DNA of 64,000 nt, taken from the NCBI GenBank assembly GCA_035532555.1, contig DATKQS010000020.1, positions 1 to 64,000 on the forward strand, given 5' to 3'. A model generated the notes under the pieces. The model ran no database searches. It was not told the origin of the DNA and was given only the letters and a program-made list of their open reading frames with translations. Every line of letters starts with the position of its first letter. The first letter of the stretch is position 1. Below, piece after piece: positions 1-8,448 of this stretch. Both the position numbers and the translations under genes were made by a program. Source of the stretch: Thermoplasmata archaeon. GTDB lineage: Archaea; Thermoplasmatota; Thermoplasmata; Lutacidiplasmatales; UBA184.

Positions 1-603
1 TCTCGTGGGTACGGTTTGGGGCGGGGAAATCGGTCCGGGAATGGTGCACCCGTCTCACCAAGGAGCAGAAGGAACTCCTCGCCACCCTCGGAGCGAGCGA
101 GTATCTACCTGCTACCTAAATCCGCGGGAAGGCAGGTCAGACAGACCGGGGATTCGATTATAGCAGCACTCGACACTCAACGGTTCGTTGTTAGGGACAA
201 TCTCTACACCATTGTACCGAGAGAGCGATCTCCTGACCTAGGATATCTTTGTGCGCTTCTAAACTCGAAGCTGATGACCTGGTTTTACCGGAAAATAATC
301 AATCCTGAAGAGGGTGAAGCACTGGCTCAGGTCAAGCGCGGCCATCTTGCGATCTTGCCCATCATTATACCCGAGCAGAAGAATCTAAGCCAGTGGGCAA
401 CTTACATTAGTCTAACCGAACTTGCAAATCAGATTCACTCCCTAAAACTCACGAAGAGGGCAGCAAGGACCCCTACACAGGTAACCATGCTCGAGGATCA
501 GGAGAATGCCCTCGAGGACCAAATCGATCAACTGGTTTTCACTCTCTACGGGTTGGCAGTCGACGAGATCGAATTGGTCACGGGCAAGGCCGCGAGAGCT
601 TGA
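1..603 (+). CDS. C-terminal part of an Eco57I/TaqI-type DNA methyltransferase or type IIG restriction enzyme (5' end outside window)
   Basis: The frame is open from base 1, so the 195 residues visible here are the tail of a longer protein. The stretch from 'RFVVRDNLYTIVPR' through 'LGYLCALLNSKLMTWFYR' to 'ILPIIIPE' resembles the TaqI-like C-terminal specificity domain that follows N6-adenine methyltransferase domains in Eco57I/type IIG and BREX PglX-like enzymes. The closing 'IDQLVFTLYGL' helix is typical of the very end of such proteins. The catalytic NPPY motif would lie upstream and cannot be seen. An HNH nuclease gene follows on the same strand after about 250 bp. The domain call is from pattern recognition. 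The exact class (orphan MTase, type IIG or BREX) cannot be decided here. Confidence 0.7.
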   Translation, partial: SRGYGLGRGNRSGNGAPVSPRSRRNSSPPSERASIYLLPKSAGRQVRQTGDSIIAALDTQRFVVRDNLYTIVPRERSPDLGYLCALLNSKLMTWFYRKIINPEEGEALAQVKRGHLAILPIIIPEQKNLSQWATYISLTELANQIHSLKLTKRAARTPTQVTMLEDQENALEDQIDQLVFTLYGLAVDEIELVTGKAARA

Positions 604-852
604 GACCGGTGTTCGGCTTTGTGATGTCTAACCTCTCGTTGGGACCAACAACTCCCAGGAGACCTGTGTTCAAGAGTCATTGAAGAGACTTTCGCGCGGC
701 TGTGGGGAGGGGATGGTGCCTGGCCCCTCAGTGGGAGATGCTTCGGCCTAGGGCTACAGGATTATGCATAGGGCCAGGCTCCGGCGGCGTAATCCCCCTT
801 CGGTGAACCCTTCGGGAAGACTCTTAGATCGCCCCGTGTTCCAGAAAATTCG

Positions 853-1785
853 ATGCCCGATCCCTTGGATAGAGTCGGGAATGCCTCCCTGAAGGATCAG
901 CTCGCTAAGATCCGGCGAATGTTCGGAGACTCGGTGCCTACCCAAGAGTTGCAGAGAGAAGTGCAAGGGTTTCAGGGTCAGAGGGGAATTTACAAACCAG
1001 CTGGGTCGGAGTATGCGCTCTGGGTGAGGCAGACACTCCGCGGAGCCTATCCTGATGAGGAACCCGCCTTCTATCCTGATGGATCTTGGACCTATCGATA
1101 TTCACCCGAAGGGCGGGATGGTCGGCCGGATCTCGAGCTTCCGACGAACCGTGGACTTCTGCGGTGCCAGGCTGATCACGTCCCAGTTGGAGTCTTTCGC
1201 CAAGCAGATTCAAAGCCGGGTCGTGGTGGCTATGAGGTCCTTGGGCTGGCATTCGTAGACGGGTTCGACGGAACCCACTTCATCCTGAGAGGGGAACCAA
1301 TCGATTGGACCGCGACCCCACAAGCTGACCGGTTGGTTCCCACCTTTGCCCCCTTCGAGTTGGACCCCGCCCCTTCAGAGGCAGCGAATCGCACGCTTCG
1401 TGATCGGAGATTTGGGGCCGTCATTCGTCGAATCTACCATGACAAGTGCAGTCTTTGTTCCGTGGGTTACCGACTTCGGGGGAAATCACTCGGACTGGAC
1501 GCAGCGCACATAATCCCCGTAGAGGAGCGGGGAAACATCGCCGACATCCGCAATGGACTCCTGCTCTGCAGAAATCACCACTCGCTCTTCGACGGATTTG
1601 CCTGGACAATGGACGAGGATCTCAGGGTGATTCTAACTCCAGACGAGGACTTCCGTCGATCTGCAATGGCGAATCACGTCCTGAGTTGGGAAGGCAAACG
1701 GCTTCCGAATCTTCCGGAACTGGCAGAGGACCTTCCAGCACCCGAGGCGATACAGTGGCGGCTCGCGGAGTTCGAAAAGGTGTGA
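853..1785 (+). CDS. HNH endonuclease, putative restriction nuclease
   Basis: The 310-residue protein has a C-terminal HNH module of the HNH_2 type. It shows a CxxC pair ('CSLC'), then 'LDAAHIIPV' with the catalytic-type histidine, then 'NGLLLCRNHHSLFD' with the Asn and His of the motif and another zinc-type Cys. The N-terminal 180 residues are unassigned and probably carry the DNA-recognition domain. The ATG at 853 is the first start after an upstream stop. The gene follows the methyltransferase fragment on the same strand and converges with the DpnI-like gene, which fits a restriction role. Target sequence and any methylation dependence cannot be read from the sequence. Confidence 0.8.
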   Translation: MPDPLDRVGNASLKDQLAKIRRMFGDSVPTQELQREVQGFQGQRGIYKPAGSEYALWVRQTLRGAYPDEEPAFYPDGSWTYRYSPEGRDGRPDLELPTNRGLLRCQADHVPVGVFRQADSKPGRGGYEVLGLAFVDGFDGTHFILRGEPIDWTATPQADRLVPTFAPFELDPAPSEAANRTLRDRRFGAVIRRIYHDKCSLCSVGYRLRGKSLGLDAAHIIPVEERGNIADIRNGLLLCRNHHSLFDGFAWTMDEDLRVILTPDEDFRRSAMANHVLSWEGKRLPNLPELAEDLPAPEAIQWRLAEFEKV

Positions 1786-1823
1786 CCTCATCCAGCCGAT
1801 CCCGACGAAAGCGCTTCGACCGG

Positions 1824-2612
1824 TCAAGCAGCGGCAGGGCCTGAAGGGAACAGTTCGTAGCAGCCAGGCGACCGTCGTAAGATCGCGCCCTCCGCCACGA
1901 GAATCTGGAGCTGTTGCCTGATTTTGGGCCGAATGTTCCGGTTGGCGGGATGCAACGAGGCTAGCTCATCCTCGAAACCGTAGACCTCTTCGAGCCTGAA
2001 GGGGCCGGGTGCAAGTCCTTGCACAAACGAGAGTACGTCCCTTAGCCAGCCCCTACTCTCAGGTCGAAGGCGGACCATGAACTCAAAGCGAGCCCACTCT
2101 TTGGTCACGATCGGCCAAGGTAGCGCACGCCCATCCCTCACGACGCTTACTCGTCCGGAAGCCGGAATCAACTCCATGTTGATGCTGCATCCCTGCCATC
2201 CCGCTCGTCGCGCTTTCGAAGAGAGCGGCTTGCGTGGAACGATCGCCTGGTCTGAGATCAAGCTCCTATGCACTGCTAGCAAAGTCCTGACGCCTAGATC
2301 GTCACGGTTGTACTCCATGAGCAGGAGATTTGGAACACGGTCGGAGCCAACGGCTGACCGGAAAGTGGAGTACTCTCCATCGGGCACAAGGCGACCGAAC
2401 CGTCTCGAACTCGCTTTCAGTTCGTAGGGCTCGGAGCACTCTGGACATTCAAAGTCCCGTGCCCTTGTGTTCTGGGCGGTTGGCGTCAGTGGAGCGGCAG
2501 AGCAAGAGAGGCAAGGAACTTCCCGACCCACCCACTCTTGGGTAAGGATGCGGGCAATCTGTGACCGGCTTTCGTATCTCGAAGCCAGATCGCCCCTGAG
2601 AGTAAGGTCCAC
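1824..2612 (-). CDS. DpnI-type methyl-directed restriction endonuclease
   Basis: The 262-residue product, starting at GTG, matches the two-domain plan of DpnI, which cuts GATC only when adenine is N6-methylated. The N-terminal part has paired CxxC motifs ('CLSC' and 'CPEC') for the embedded zinc finger and a PD-(D/E)xK core seen as 'RDFECPEC' followed by 'YELKASS' (Asp, then Glu-Leu-Lys). The last ~80 residues look like the winged-helix domain, ending in 'PGCYELFPSG'. Length is close to DpnI (about 254 residues). It converges with the HNH gene. The family call is strong. GmATC specificity is carried over from DpnI and not shown here. Confidence 0.85.
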   Translation of the reverse strand: MDLTLRGDLASRYESRSQIARILTQEWVGREVPCLSCSAAPLTPTAQNTRARDFECPECSEPYELKASSRRFGRLVPDGEYSTFRSAVGSDRVPNLLLMEYNRDDLGVRTLLAVHRSLISDQAIVPRKPLSSKARRAGWQGCSINMELIPASGRVSVVRDGRALPWPIVTKEWARFEFMVRLRPESRGWLRDVLSFVQGLAPGPFRLEEVYGFEDELASLHPANRNIRPKIRQQLQILVAEGAILRRSPGCYELFPSGPAAA

Positions 2613-2820
2613 GAGCCAAGAAGCGAGGGGTACGATCTAAACGTTCCTGGGGGTCTTCCCTTTCCACTCCCAGGGCGGCGTTACAGTGGATCCGCTGCGG
2701 CCGCTGAACGCCGAGGGTAGTGATTGTCTCCCGCGAAGGCCCAAGACGCGACACAGGGAGGCTACGCTCAACAAGCGTTGAACACACTCGCAACGCTCGC
2801 CTTGTAGTTCAGGAAACGAC

Positions 2821-4017
2821 TCAGATCAGAATACGAGCTAGATCGCGATCGGTATGCAACATGAGCATCATCAGACCGTACTCGGTCATCGGAACACATG
2901 CCCCGAAACCGTGCAAGCTTCTTGCTGACAACTCACGAATCGGGATGCCGCGCTCTTCTGAGAATTCTATGTCCTGCCGACCAACAAACTTGGTCTTTAG
3001 TTCATCATATGTTAGCCTAAGGGGCACGTAGGCGCATAGCCCAACTGTAGGTAACGAGCCTTCCAAGAAGACCGATAGAATTCGTGCGTCCATGGGTTCG
3101 AAATCATCGGGTGGGGCAATGGAAAGCTCCTCCAGGAGTCCTCGCGCTAGACACGCTCCTAATCGTGCGTCAGGAGGGAACCTCAGATCGTCCTCGGACA
3201 CATTCTCGTCCACAGTAGGGGACCAATGGTTAGGGTACCACCCTACGTCTGGAGGGCGTTTGATTACTAGCAATCGATCATCCTTGGTGACGACCAAGCA
3301 GTGAATCGCGGTCGAGGCGGGAAACGAAATTTCACCTGGAGTTATGGCCTCCAGGGCGGAAGCCTCTAGCCGTTGCGTGTCTCCAGCTGCCCACGCCTGA
3401 TAGAAGCGGCACACGGAGTACTGCGTCTTCCTCGCCTCGAGAACCAACTCCGGACTGTCCGTGAACGCTGTGGGTGATCGCGCGATCATGTAGTTCGTGC
3501 CGTCATTGTAGAGTCTGAGAGAGTCACGATTATCCTCGACAAACCGATTGTAGGCCGCCTTCATACCTGAGGGAAGTTCGAACGGGGCTTCCGAGACTCG
3601 GAACTCCACCTCCTTCAGTTTCCAACCCTCGGCCGGATTGGGGTGAGCGCGCACCGTAACGATGGTCCCGAAGGCATATCGATCCTTTGCTGCAAGTCGA
3701 AGGTATGGGGGGACAGAGCGCAGCATCGCCGCGCTCAAGCTCGAATCAATCGACTTGGCTCGTCTTCTCCGCTCCAAAGCGTACCAGAGCACTACTGGGA
3801 CGAGAACCAAGCTGATTCCCATCCATAGGAGAATGCTCTGGCCAACGTTTCCGAACAGCAGCGCTGCAGAGAGGCTGCCTCCTCCGGCCGGGTTCGAGGC
3901 GATTGCCGCTGTGAGCGTGACGAGAATCGTTACCCCTACGATGGCAACCGTAGCTCCATAGCGTGAGAGATAGTGACGAACCCAGCCTTCGAACGTTCGG
4001 TCTGCCTTTAGCGTCAT
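2821..4017 (-). CDS. Two-TM membrane protein with beta-rich domain and degenerate C-terminal Nudix domain
   Basis: Two hydrophobic segments lie near residues 23-42 and 55-78, followed by basic residues 'ERRRRAK', so most of the protein should face the cytoplasm. A middle region without recognisable motifs is probably beta-rich. The last ~150 residues resemble a Nudix fold: 'CLVVTKDDRLLVIKR', then 'NHWSPTVDENV', then a degenerate box 'GACLARGLLEELSI' that keeps R-x3-EE but lacks the first Glu and the final Gly of G-x5-E-x7-REUxEExGU. A 2TM / beta-rich / Nudix layout recalls effectors described around SMODS (CD-NTase) systems. That link is inference. A TATA-like 'CTCTATAATG' lies near 4053-4062 on the minus strand. 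Confidence 0.6.
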   Translation of the reverse strand: MTLKADRTFEGWVRHYLSRYGATVAIVGVTILVTLTAAIASNPAGGGSLSAALLFGNVGQSILLWMGISLVLVPVVLWYALERRRRAKSIDSSLSAAMLRSVPPYLRLAAKDRYAFGTIVTVRAHPNPAEGWKLKEVEFRVSEAPFELPSGMKAAYNRFVEDNRDSLRLYNDGTNYMIARSPTAFTDSPELVLEARKTQYSVCRFYQAWAAGDTQRLEASALEAITPGEISFPASTAIHCLVVTKDDRLLVIKRPPDVGWYPNHWSPTVDENVSEDDLRFPPDARLGACLARGLLEELSIAPPDDFEPMDARILSVFLEGSLPTVGLCAYVPLRLTYDELKTKFVGRQDIEFSEERGIPIRELSARSLHGFGACVPMTEYGLMMLMLHTDRDLARILI

Positions 4018-4597
4018 TACCGCTCAGTCACGGGGTGTATTACCCGGCCAACATTATAGAGCCTACCGCAGGCTGTTCTTTCTCCGTCTTCACGGTAGAC
4101 TGCGGGAGTGGAATCCGCAGGCATTCGGCGCGATGACCACATCAGATGCTGATTGATCGATCAAGAGCTCTGCGATCGTGATTCGTGTCCACGACGGCGC
4201 TGGGAGTTGGTCTATCGCCGGTAGCACCGGCCTCGGGTCCAGTTGCTCGCGTGTGTTGTCTTCCCCTCGTAGTGTGTGAGATTTAAGTCTGCGAACTGAG
4301 CTCAACGCTCGTTGTGTCGGAATCGTGAATCCTTAGCGGGTAGGCAATGAGTGAGGGTGGTGTTGGCCCGTCCGCGGGCGCACGTGGCCGCCCGACATCC
4401 GCTACGGTCTGAGTTGCTCCTCACCAAAACCTGTCGGCATCGGAATGACCCAATACACTCGGCGCGATGCGGGCGTTCGCTCAGGCAAGTCGTACCTTCA
4501 GGATGGTGAATAGCCGATCAGCCAAGCTAGGCAGACGACCGGGACACAAGGAACTGCAATCCCTGTTCCCCCTCCCTCGATGTCAGCAGCAAGGCAG
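4018..4597. other. Intergenic stretch, about 580 bp, no gene supported
   Basis: The only open frames here are short, lack family resemblance and have no promoter-like element at a sensible distance. Near 4020-4065 lies the promoter of the minus-strand Nudix gene. A 12-bp palindrome (TTGATCGATCAA) occurs near 4154-4167, but nothing else supports a functional site. Confidence 0.5.
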
Positions 4598-5386
4598 TCA
4601 AAGGGAGGGACTGGTGGCCCAACGCGCATCGAACGTTGCGTGGAGGATCCGATGCAGATCGTGCGCAACGGATTCGGTGAGAAGGACTACGAATGACTCC
4701 CGTGCGCCAAGGTCCTTGATGCCCGGGCCAACAAGCAGAACGGCCTCATTCGCCAGAATGTATCTATCGTGTAACTGGTTGTGCCCGGGAAGGCGACGCA
4801 TTTCGAGATTTGGGTGTTCGGACTTGAGGTCCCGAATCTGAGGAGCCATCGCTGGTGCGCGCTCGCCCCCACCGAGGTCCTGGGTAAGGAATCGCACGCG
4901 TCCGGATCTGTTAGCCAACGCGTCGAGAACCTCAAGAGATCTTGTTCCGTAATACCGATCCGTGATTGCCAAGTCTCCTTGGAGCGTGTCGGCTAGACCG
5001 AGGAGACCCTTTCGGGCGCTCCAGCGGCGACCCGCTTCGAAATACATTACCTCGATCGAATTCTTGCCACCGATAGAGAAGAGGCGCTCTCTGCCCTTCC
5101 GTGCGATTCCGTAGCGAAGCCCGTGCTCAGTTGGCTCACGAATCACGAGATCCTGGGCTCGGTTGAGGGCGTTCGCGATTTGCCCCCGCCGAATCGCAAC
5201 ATCGAGAGACTTGAGGATTGCCTCGATTTCGCTGACAGACAACGGACCGGACTCTCCCGAGTCGCGGGCGGCAGCGAGGCACCAGAGAGTGCGATCGAGC
5301 GGTCTAGAGAGGTTGTGCAACTCCTCAGGATTGACGTCTGGCGAACCACGTATCTGTGCAACGATAGACACTGGGTCGCCCGTCAA
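4598..5386 (-). CDS. Winged-helix plus phospholipase D-like domain protein
   Basis: This is a 262-residue protein with a TTG start at 5386; a GTG a few codons further in is possible. The first ~110 residues read like a winged-helix domain. The C-terminal half contains 'LHDRYILANEAVLLVGPGI', an HxR variant of the HxK-x4-D signature of PLD-family nucleases, transferases and lipases, followed by 'ESFVVLL'. Only one such motif is present, so an active enzyme would need to dimerise. The gene lies 60 bp downstream of a small winged-helix gene on the same strand. A role as a defence effector or DNA/RNA end-processing protein is inference from the island context. Confidence 0.55.
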   Translation of the reverse strand: MTGDPVSIVAQIRGSPDVNPEELHNLSRPLDRTLWCLAAARDSGESGPLSVSEIEAILKSLDVAIRRGQIANALNRAQDLVIREPTEHGLRYGIARKGRERLFSIGGKNSIEVMYFEAGRRWSARKGLLGLADTLQGDLAITDRYYGTRSLEVLDALANRSGRVRFLTQDLGGGERAPAMAPQIRDLKSEHPNLEMRRLPGHNQLHDRYILANEAVLLVGPGIKDLGARESFVVLLTESVAHDLHRILHATFDARWATSPSL

Positions 5387-5446
5387 AGTCGTACTCTAAC
5401 CTATCGCCTCTATCTCACGGAACTTCACGATCTGATTGACGCAAAC

Positions 5447-5809
5447 TCAGCGATTTCCATACTTCCAGCTACCACCGTCCCGCGTCCGTTGAAGTTCCTT
5501 CCTTCGAACTAGACGAAGCAAGATCACGGCGAGCGGTGTCGATGGTACTAGGTGGCCGTCCTTTCCGAGAGCGTCCTTAACCTCAGCCAATTTCCTGGGC
5601 GTACGGAAGTACCCCGATTCCCGAAGAGCGAGGACGTGTCCAACTGCCCCGCGCTGGGTCTTGTTCGTTTTCGCTGGACGAGTCGTGTGAGTTTTCTCAG
5701 GTCTGCCAGTGCCAGCCTCTAGCTTGTGAAGAACCGAGGCAACCTCCTCGGTAGTCCCTTCAATCGTAACCCGGGCTCCGGATGATGTAACGTACTGCGC
5801 TTTGGGCAT
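5447..5809 (-). CDS. Small winged-helix-like protein upstream of the PLD-like gene
   Basis: The start chosen is the ATG at 5809 ('MPKAQYVTSSG'). A TATA-like element, TGATATACTG on the minus strand at 5833-5842, lies 24-33 nt upstream, the spacing of a leaderless archaeal transcript. The longer upstream frame is therefore unlikely to be translated. The 120-residue product has a basic linker near residues 35-55 and a C-terminal segment ('LAVILLRLVRRKELQR', then 'GGSWKYGNR') typical of a winged helix. No enzymatic motif is seen. It probably forms an operon with the PLD-like gene and diverges from the gene at 5992. Function is unknown; DNA binding is a reasonable guess. Confidence 0.6.
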   Translation of the reverse strand: MPKAQYVTSSGARVTIEGTTEEVASVLHKLEAGTGRPEKTHTTRPAKTNKTQRGAVGHVLALRESGYFRTPRKLAEVKDALGKDGHLVPSTPLAVILLRLVRRKELQRTRDGGSWKYGNR

Positions 5810-5832
5810 GCGAGACGTGAGTCGATGGACCT

Positions 5833-5842
5833 CACAGTATAT
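5833..5842 (-). promoter_or_regulatory. TATA-like box for the 5809 gene
   Basis: The minus-strand sequence TGATATACTG is centred about 28 nt upstream of the ATG at 5809. It supports a leaderless start there. Confidence 0.5.
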
Positions 5843-5991
5843 CAGGATTTTCAAGAGAGTTGCAAGTGTGCTAATCCGGCCCGTTCTCCGTCTAAGCCGA
5901 CATGTCACAAGTGTCCATCAAGTGAAAGTCTAATATCCGTCCATCGCACTCACGCGCATCGCAGGCCAAGGGAGATCGGGGGCCGAACTAG

Positions 5992-6591
5992 ATGGCAGAT
6001 GAGAAGGGCGACGATGAGCTCACCGCAATACGCACTGCACTAGGTGCGTTGATACCTCTTAGTGAGTCAGCTCGTTCCCGCGTGATCCAGTACATCATGG
6101 CCCGTTTCGCACTGAAGCCTCCAATAGACTCCCAAGCCTCCTCTACGCTGACCGAGGGAGCAAACGCTGGAAAACCTGCTCTAGACCCAGCCCCCCGACC
6201 ACCCCACAACCGTGCCGCAGGTGACATTCGGGAGTTCGTGTCCGAGAAACAACCGAAGAGTGGGATTGAGATGGCAGCCGTTATGGCCTATTATCTCGCC
6301 AACGTGGCTCCTGCCGACGAACGTAAGGGAGCGGTCATCGCCGACAATATTCACACCTACTATGTACAGGCCGGCTTCCCGCTGCCTGCGAAGCCTCGAC
6401 AATGTCTGGTCGACGCCAAGAATGTCGGGTGGCTTGTGCCAACAGGCAATAGGGGAGAGTACAAGCTTACTCCCGTAGGAAACAATCTAGTCGCTCACCG
6501 TCTTCCTGAGTCAAGCGATACCGTACGCCGCCGACGGGCGAAACGTACACCTCGTGTGCCGACCGAGTCGGCGACACCTCGCCCGACTTGA
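5992..6591 (+). CDS. Hypothetical protein with winged-helix-like C-terminal half
   Basis: The 199-residue product is encoded divergently from the 5809 gene. Residues about 75-165 ('IREFVSEKQPKSGIEMAAV' through 'NIHTYYVQAGFPLP' to 'GNRGEYKLTPVGNNLV') form a compact domain that looks conserved and reads like a double winged-helix or DNA-binding module. The last 30 residues are Arg/Pro/Thr-rich and probably disordered. No catalytic motif is visible. Pairing with another winged-helix protein and a PLD-like protein suggests a shared defence or regulatory module. This is context only. Confidence 0.6.
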   Translation: MADEKGDDELTAIRTALGALIPLSESARSRVIQYIMARFALKPPIDSQASSTLTEGANAGKPALDPAPRPPHNRAAGDIREFVSEKQPKSGIEMAAVMAYYLANVAPADERKGAVIADNIHTYYVQAGFPLPAKPRQCLVDAKNVGWLVPTGNRGEYKLTPVGNNLVAHRLPESSDTVRRRRAKRTPRVPTESATPRPT

Positions 6592-7018
6592 ACACGATAG
6601 GTCTCGTCGCTGCACTGGCTCTTCCTCGCGTCTCCGCCTCGCCTTCGTTTGGACAGTAGCCAAGCTCAGCGGGCGGAAACCGACATGGACTCGTCGGACC
6701 GAAGGTCCGGTATCTCGTCCAACTTCAGGCGTGGCAATCAGACAGACGGGTCGGCTCCGGCCGAGGGTCGTTCGCGTGCGATCCGTACAGCTCAGTGAGA
6801 CAGAATCGGTGGGCGGTCCTCGATCAGCATCCCTCTCCAGCCGGGAGCACAGGTCGAATCAGTCAAGGTGGGTTCAATAGTGCTTGAGCGGACGGAGCAA
6901 TTTCACTCATACCAACCGGCCCTCCGACCCAGGACCCGCCAGATCGACGTGTCTCGACGGACGCCATCTCGGCAGGATACTGTATAAGGGTGGAGCCCCC
7001 TGTCTGACCACCTGTCTA
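6592..7018. other. Intergenic region upstream of the cyclase gene
   Basis: This ~430 bp holds no convincing gene. The frame of the cyclase is open back to 6884, but the TATA-like box at 6980-6988 lies inside that extension, which argues against translation before 7019. Confidence 0.5.
6980..6988 (+). promoter_or_regulatory. TATA-like box for the nucleotidyl cyclase gene
   Basis: CTGTATAAG lies about 35 nt before the ATG at 7019. A transcript starting about 25 nt downstream would have a leader of roughly 10 nt. Confidence 0.55.
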
Positions 7019-8038
7019 ATGGCAACTCACCGCGCTCCTCAGGGTGCTCGGAAACGAGCTGCTAACGCTAGGATCCCGACACAGGCGCTTCCCCCTGCCT
7101 CAGTGTCAGAGACCCATCCTGTACAATCGACCAAGGCTGGTTCTGAGAGGTTGAGAGATGCATTCACTTCAACGGAGATGTTTGCCGACATCGGGCCCTT
7201 CGGTGACTCCGCGCTGCCCCCAAAGCTCTCGAGCCGGGAGGTGGTCGTCTGGTACAGTGATATCCGTGGATTCACTCGCTATTGTAACGCCCTCAAGGCG
7301 CGGAGTCAGGACCGTCTGATAGAGAATCTGCTCGCATCCTACCTCAAGATCTACGTCACAGCTTATCGGCTCACACTGGATGATTTCACCGAGACCCACC
7401 TGAGAGCCGACCTGGCACGAGCAAAGACGCTTAGAATGCCGAGTGCGACAGCCGAGGCTCGGACTCGATACCTCCGGACACAAGCCCAGCTCAAGGAAGT
7501 TCGGCACATTGCCACGCCCGTGTACTACAAGAACCTCGGTGATGGCTTGCTCGTCGTCTGGGAACTCGATGGGGCGTCGACTATGGCAGTGAAGAGCCTG
7601 GCAACGGACTGGATCCAGTCAATTATTTTGGAGACCCACGCGCTGTTCCTTTATCGCTTCAGTCACCTGACGCCTGTAGAGCGTGATTCCTACGCCGACG
7701 AAGCCACTTCCCTGAAACTTGGCTCGGGCGTCGCACGAGGAACGGTGCTGCGATTGGACTTTCCAGGACAGACCATGCATGACTACGCGGGATCCATCAT
7801 GAACCTGGGCGCAAGGCTCTGCAATCTTGCTAGACCCGAGGGCATAGTGGCGGAGCTCGGCACTACCCGAGCCACTTACTACAGACTGTTTAAGGGCGGG
7901 CGAGGCGAGATCATAGAGTTGCGCGGGCTGAAAGGAATCGAGAAGGAGACCATTACTGTCTGGACGTTTCGAGTCAACAAGATTCCTGGGAAAGTCATCA
8001 AGAAGAAGTGGTCAACGAAGGATATCCCTGCAGATTAG
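7019..8038 (+). CDS. Class III nucleotidyl cyclase (adenylate/guanylate cyclase fold), soluble
   Basis: The 339-residue protein has no membrane segment. The start at 7019 is set by the TATA-like box at 6980-6988. The cyclase core shows 'VVWYSDIRGFT' (first metal Asp), 'YKNLGDGLLVVW' (second metal Asp, with a Lys at the purine-reading position), 'GSGVARGTV', and 'DYAGSIMNLGARL', which supplies the second base-reading Asp and the Asn and Arg that stabilise the transition state. All expected catalytic residues of an adenylate-type enzyme are therefore present. A roughly 40-residue charged helical insert separates the two metal motifs. No sensor domain is fused; the N-terminal ~75 residues are low in structure. 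It lies in the defence-like island upstream of a NYN RNase-like gene. The product nucleotide is not proven. Confidence 0.82.
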   Translation: MATHRAPQGARKRAANARIPTQALPPASVSETHPVQSTKAGSERLRDAFTSTEMFADIGPFGDSALPPKLSSREVVVWYSDIRGFTRYCNALKARSQDRLIENLLASYLKIYVTAYRLTLDDFTETHLRADLARAKTLRMPSATAEARTRYLRTQAQLKEVRHIATPVYYKNLGDGLLVVWELDGASTMAVKSLATDWIQSIILETHALFLYRFSHLTPVERDSYADEATSLKLGSGVARGTVLRLDFPGQTMHDYAGSIMNLGARLCNLARPEGIVAELGTTRATYYRLFKGGRGEIIELRGLKGIEKETITVWTFRVNKIPGKVIKKKWSTKDIPAD

Positions 8039-8448
8039 CGGGCCGAGCAAGACTGGTCGGAGTCGATACTCACCGACCGGCCGATCTGGTAGCGAGTTCC
8101 TCCTGGAACGGCTGGCCGTCAGGGCCCGGCGGAGACCGTCTCGGGCCTGAGGTGCCACGGGGTACCCATCCGTGTCAGGGCTCAGGTCGCCGGTCCGGCC
8201 GCTTCAACCGCTCGGGTGGAACCTCGGATCCAAGTCGGACCGCCGCCCAGCCCGGACACACACAATCCAGCGATCATCTATGCAGAGGCGATCTGCCTTC
8301 CTCCACCCGAAGCGCAGTCGCGCTTGTTCTCGACCCTGCTATGCTCAACTCTCCTTGTGCGCGATTTCTGCGGATCGAGAGTTTTGAAGTGAGCGCGGGA
8401 GATCTTCTTGTGTGCATGAGCAACCTTGTGCGAGTCGTAGGTGCGTAG
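8039..8448. other. Intergenic region between cyclase and NYN genes
   Basis: About 410 bp without a supported gene. Open frames here show no family features. No clear terminator or repeat was found. Confidence 0.4.

Noticed and set aside
16-603. Complete 195-residue protein starting at TTG 16
   Set aside because: The frame is open to base 1 and the product is only the C-terminal part of a methyltransferase-type protein.
4090-4305. 71-codon minus-strand frame in the 4.0-4.6 kb gap
   Set aside because: No promoter at the right distance, no family features, and composition like non-coding DNA.
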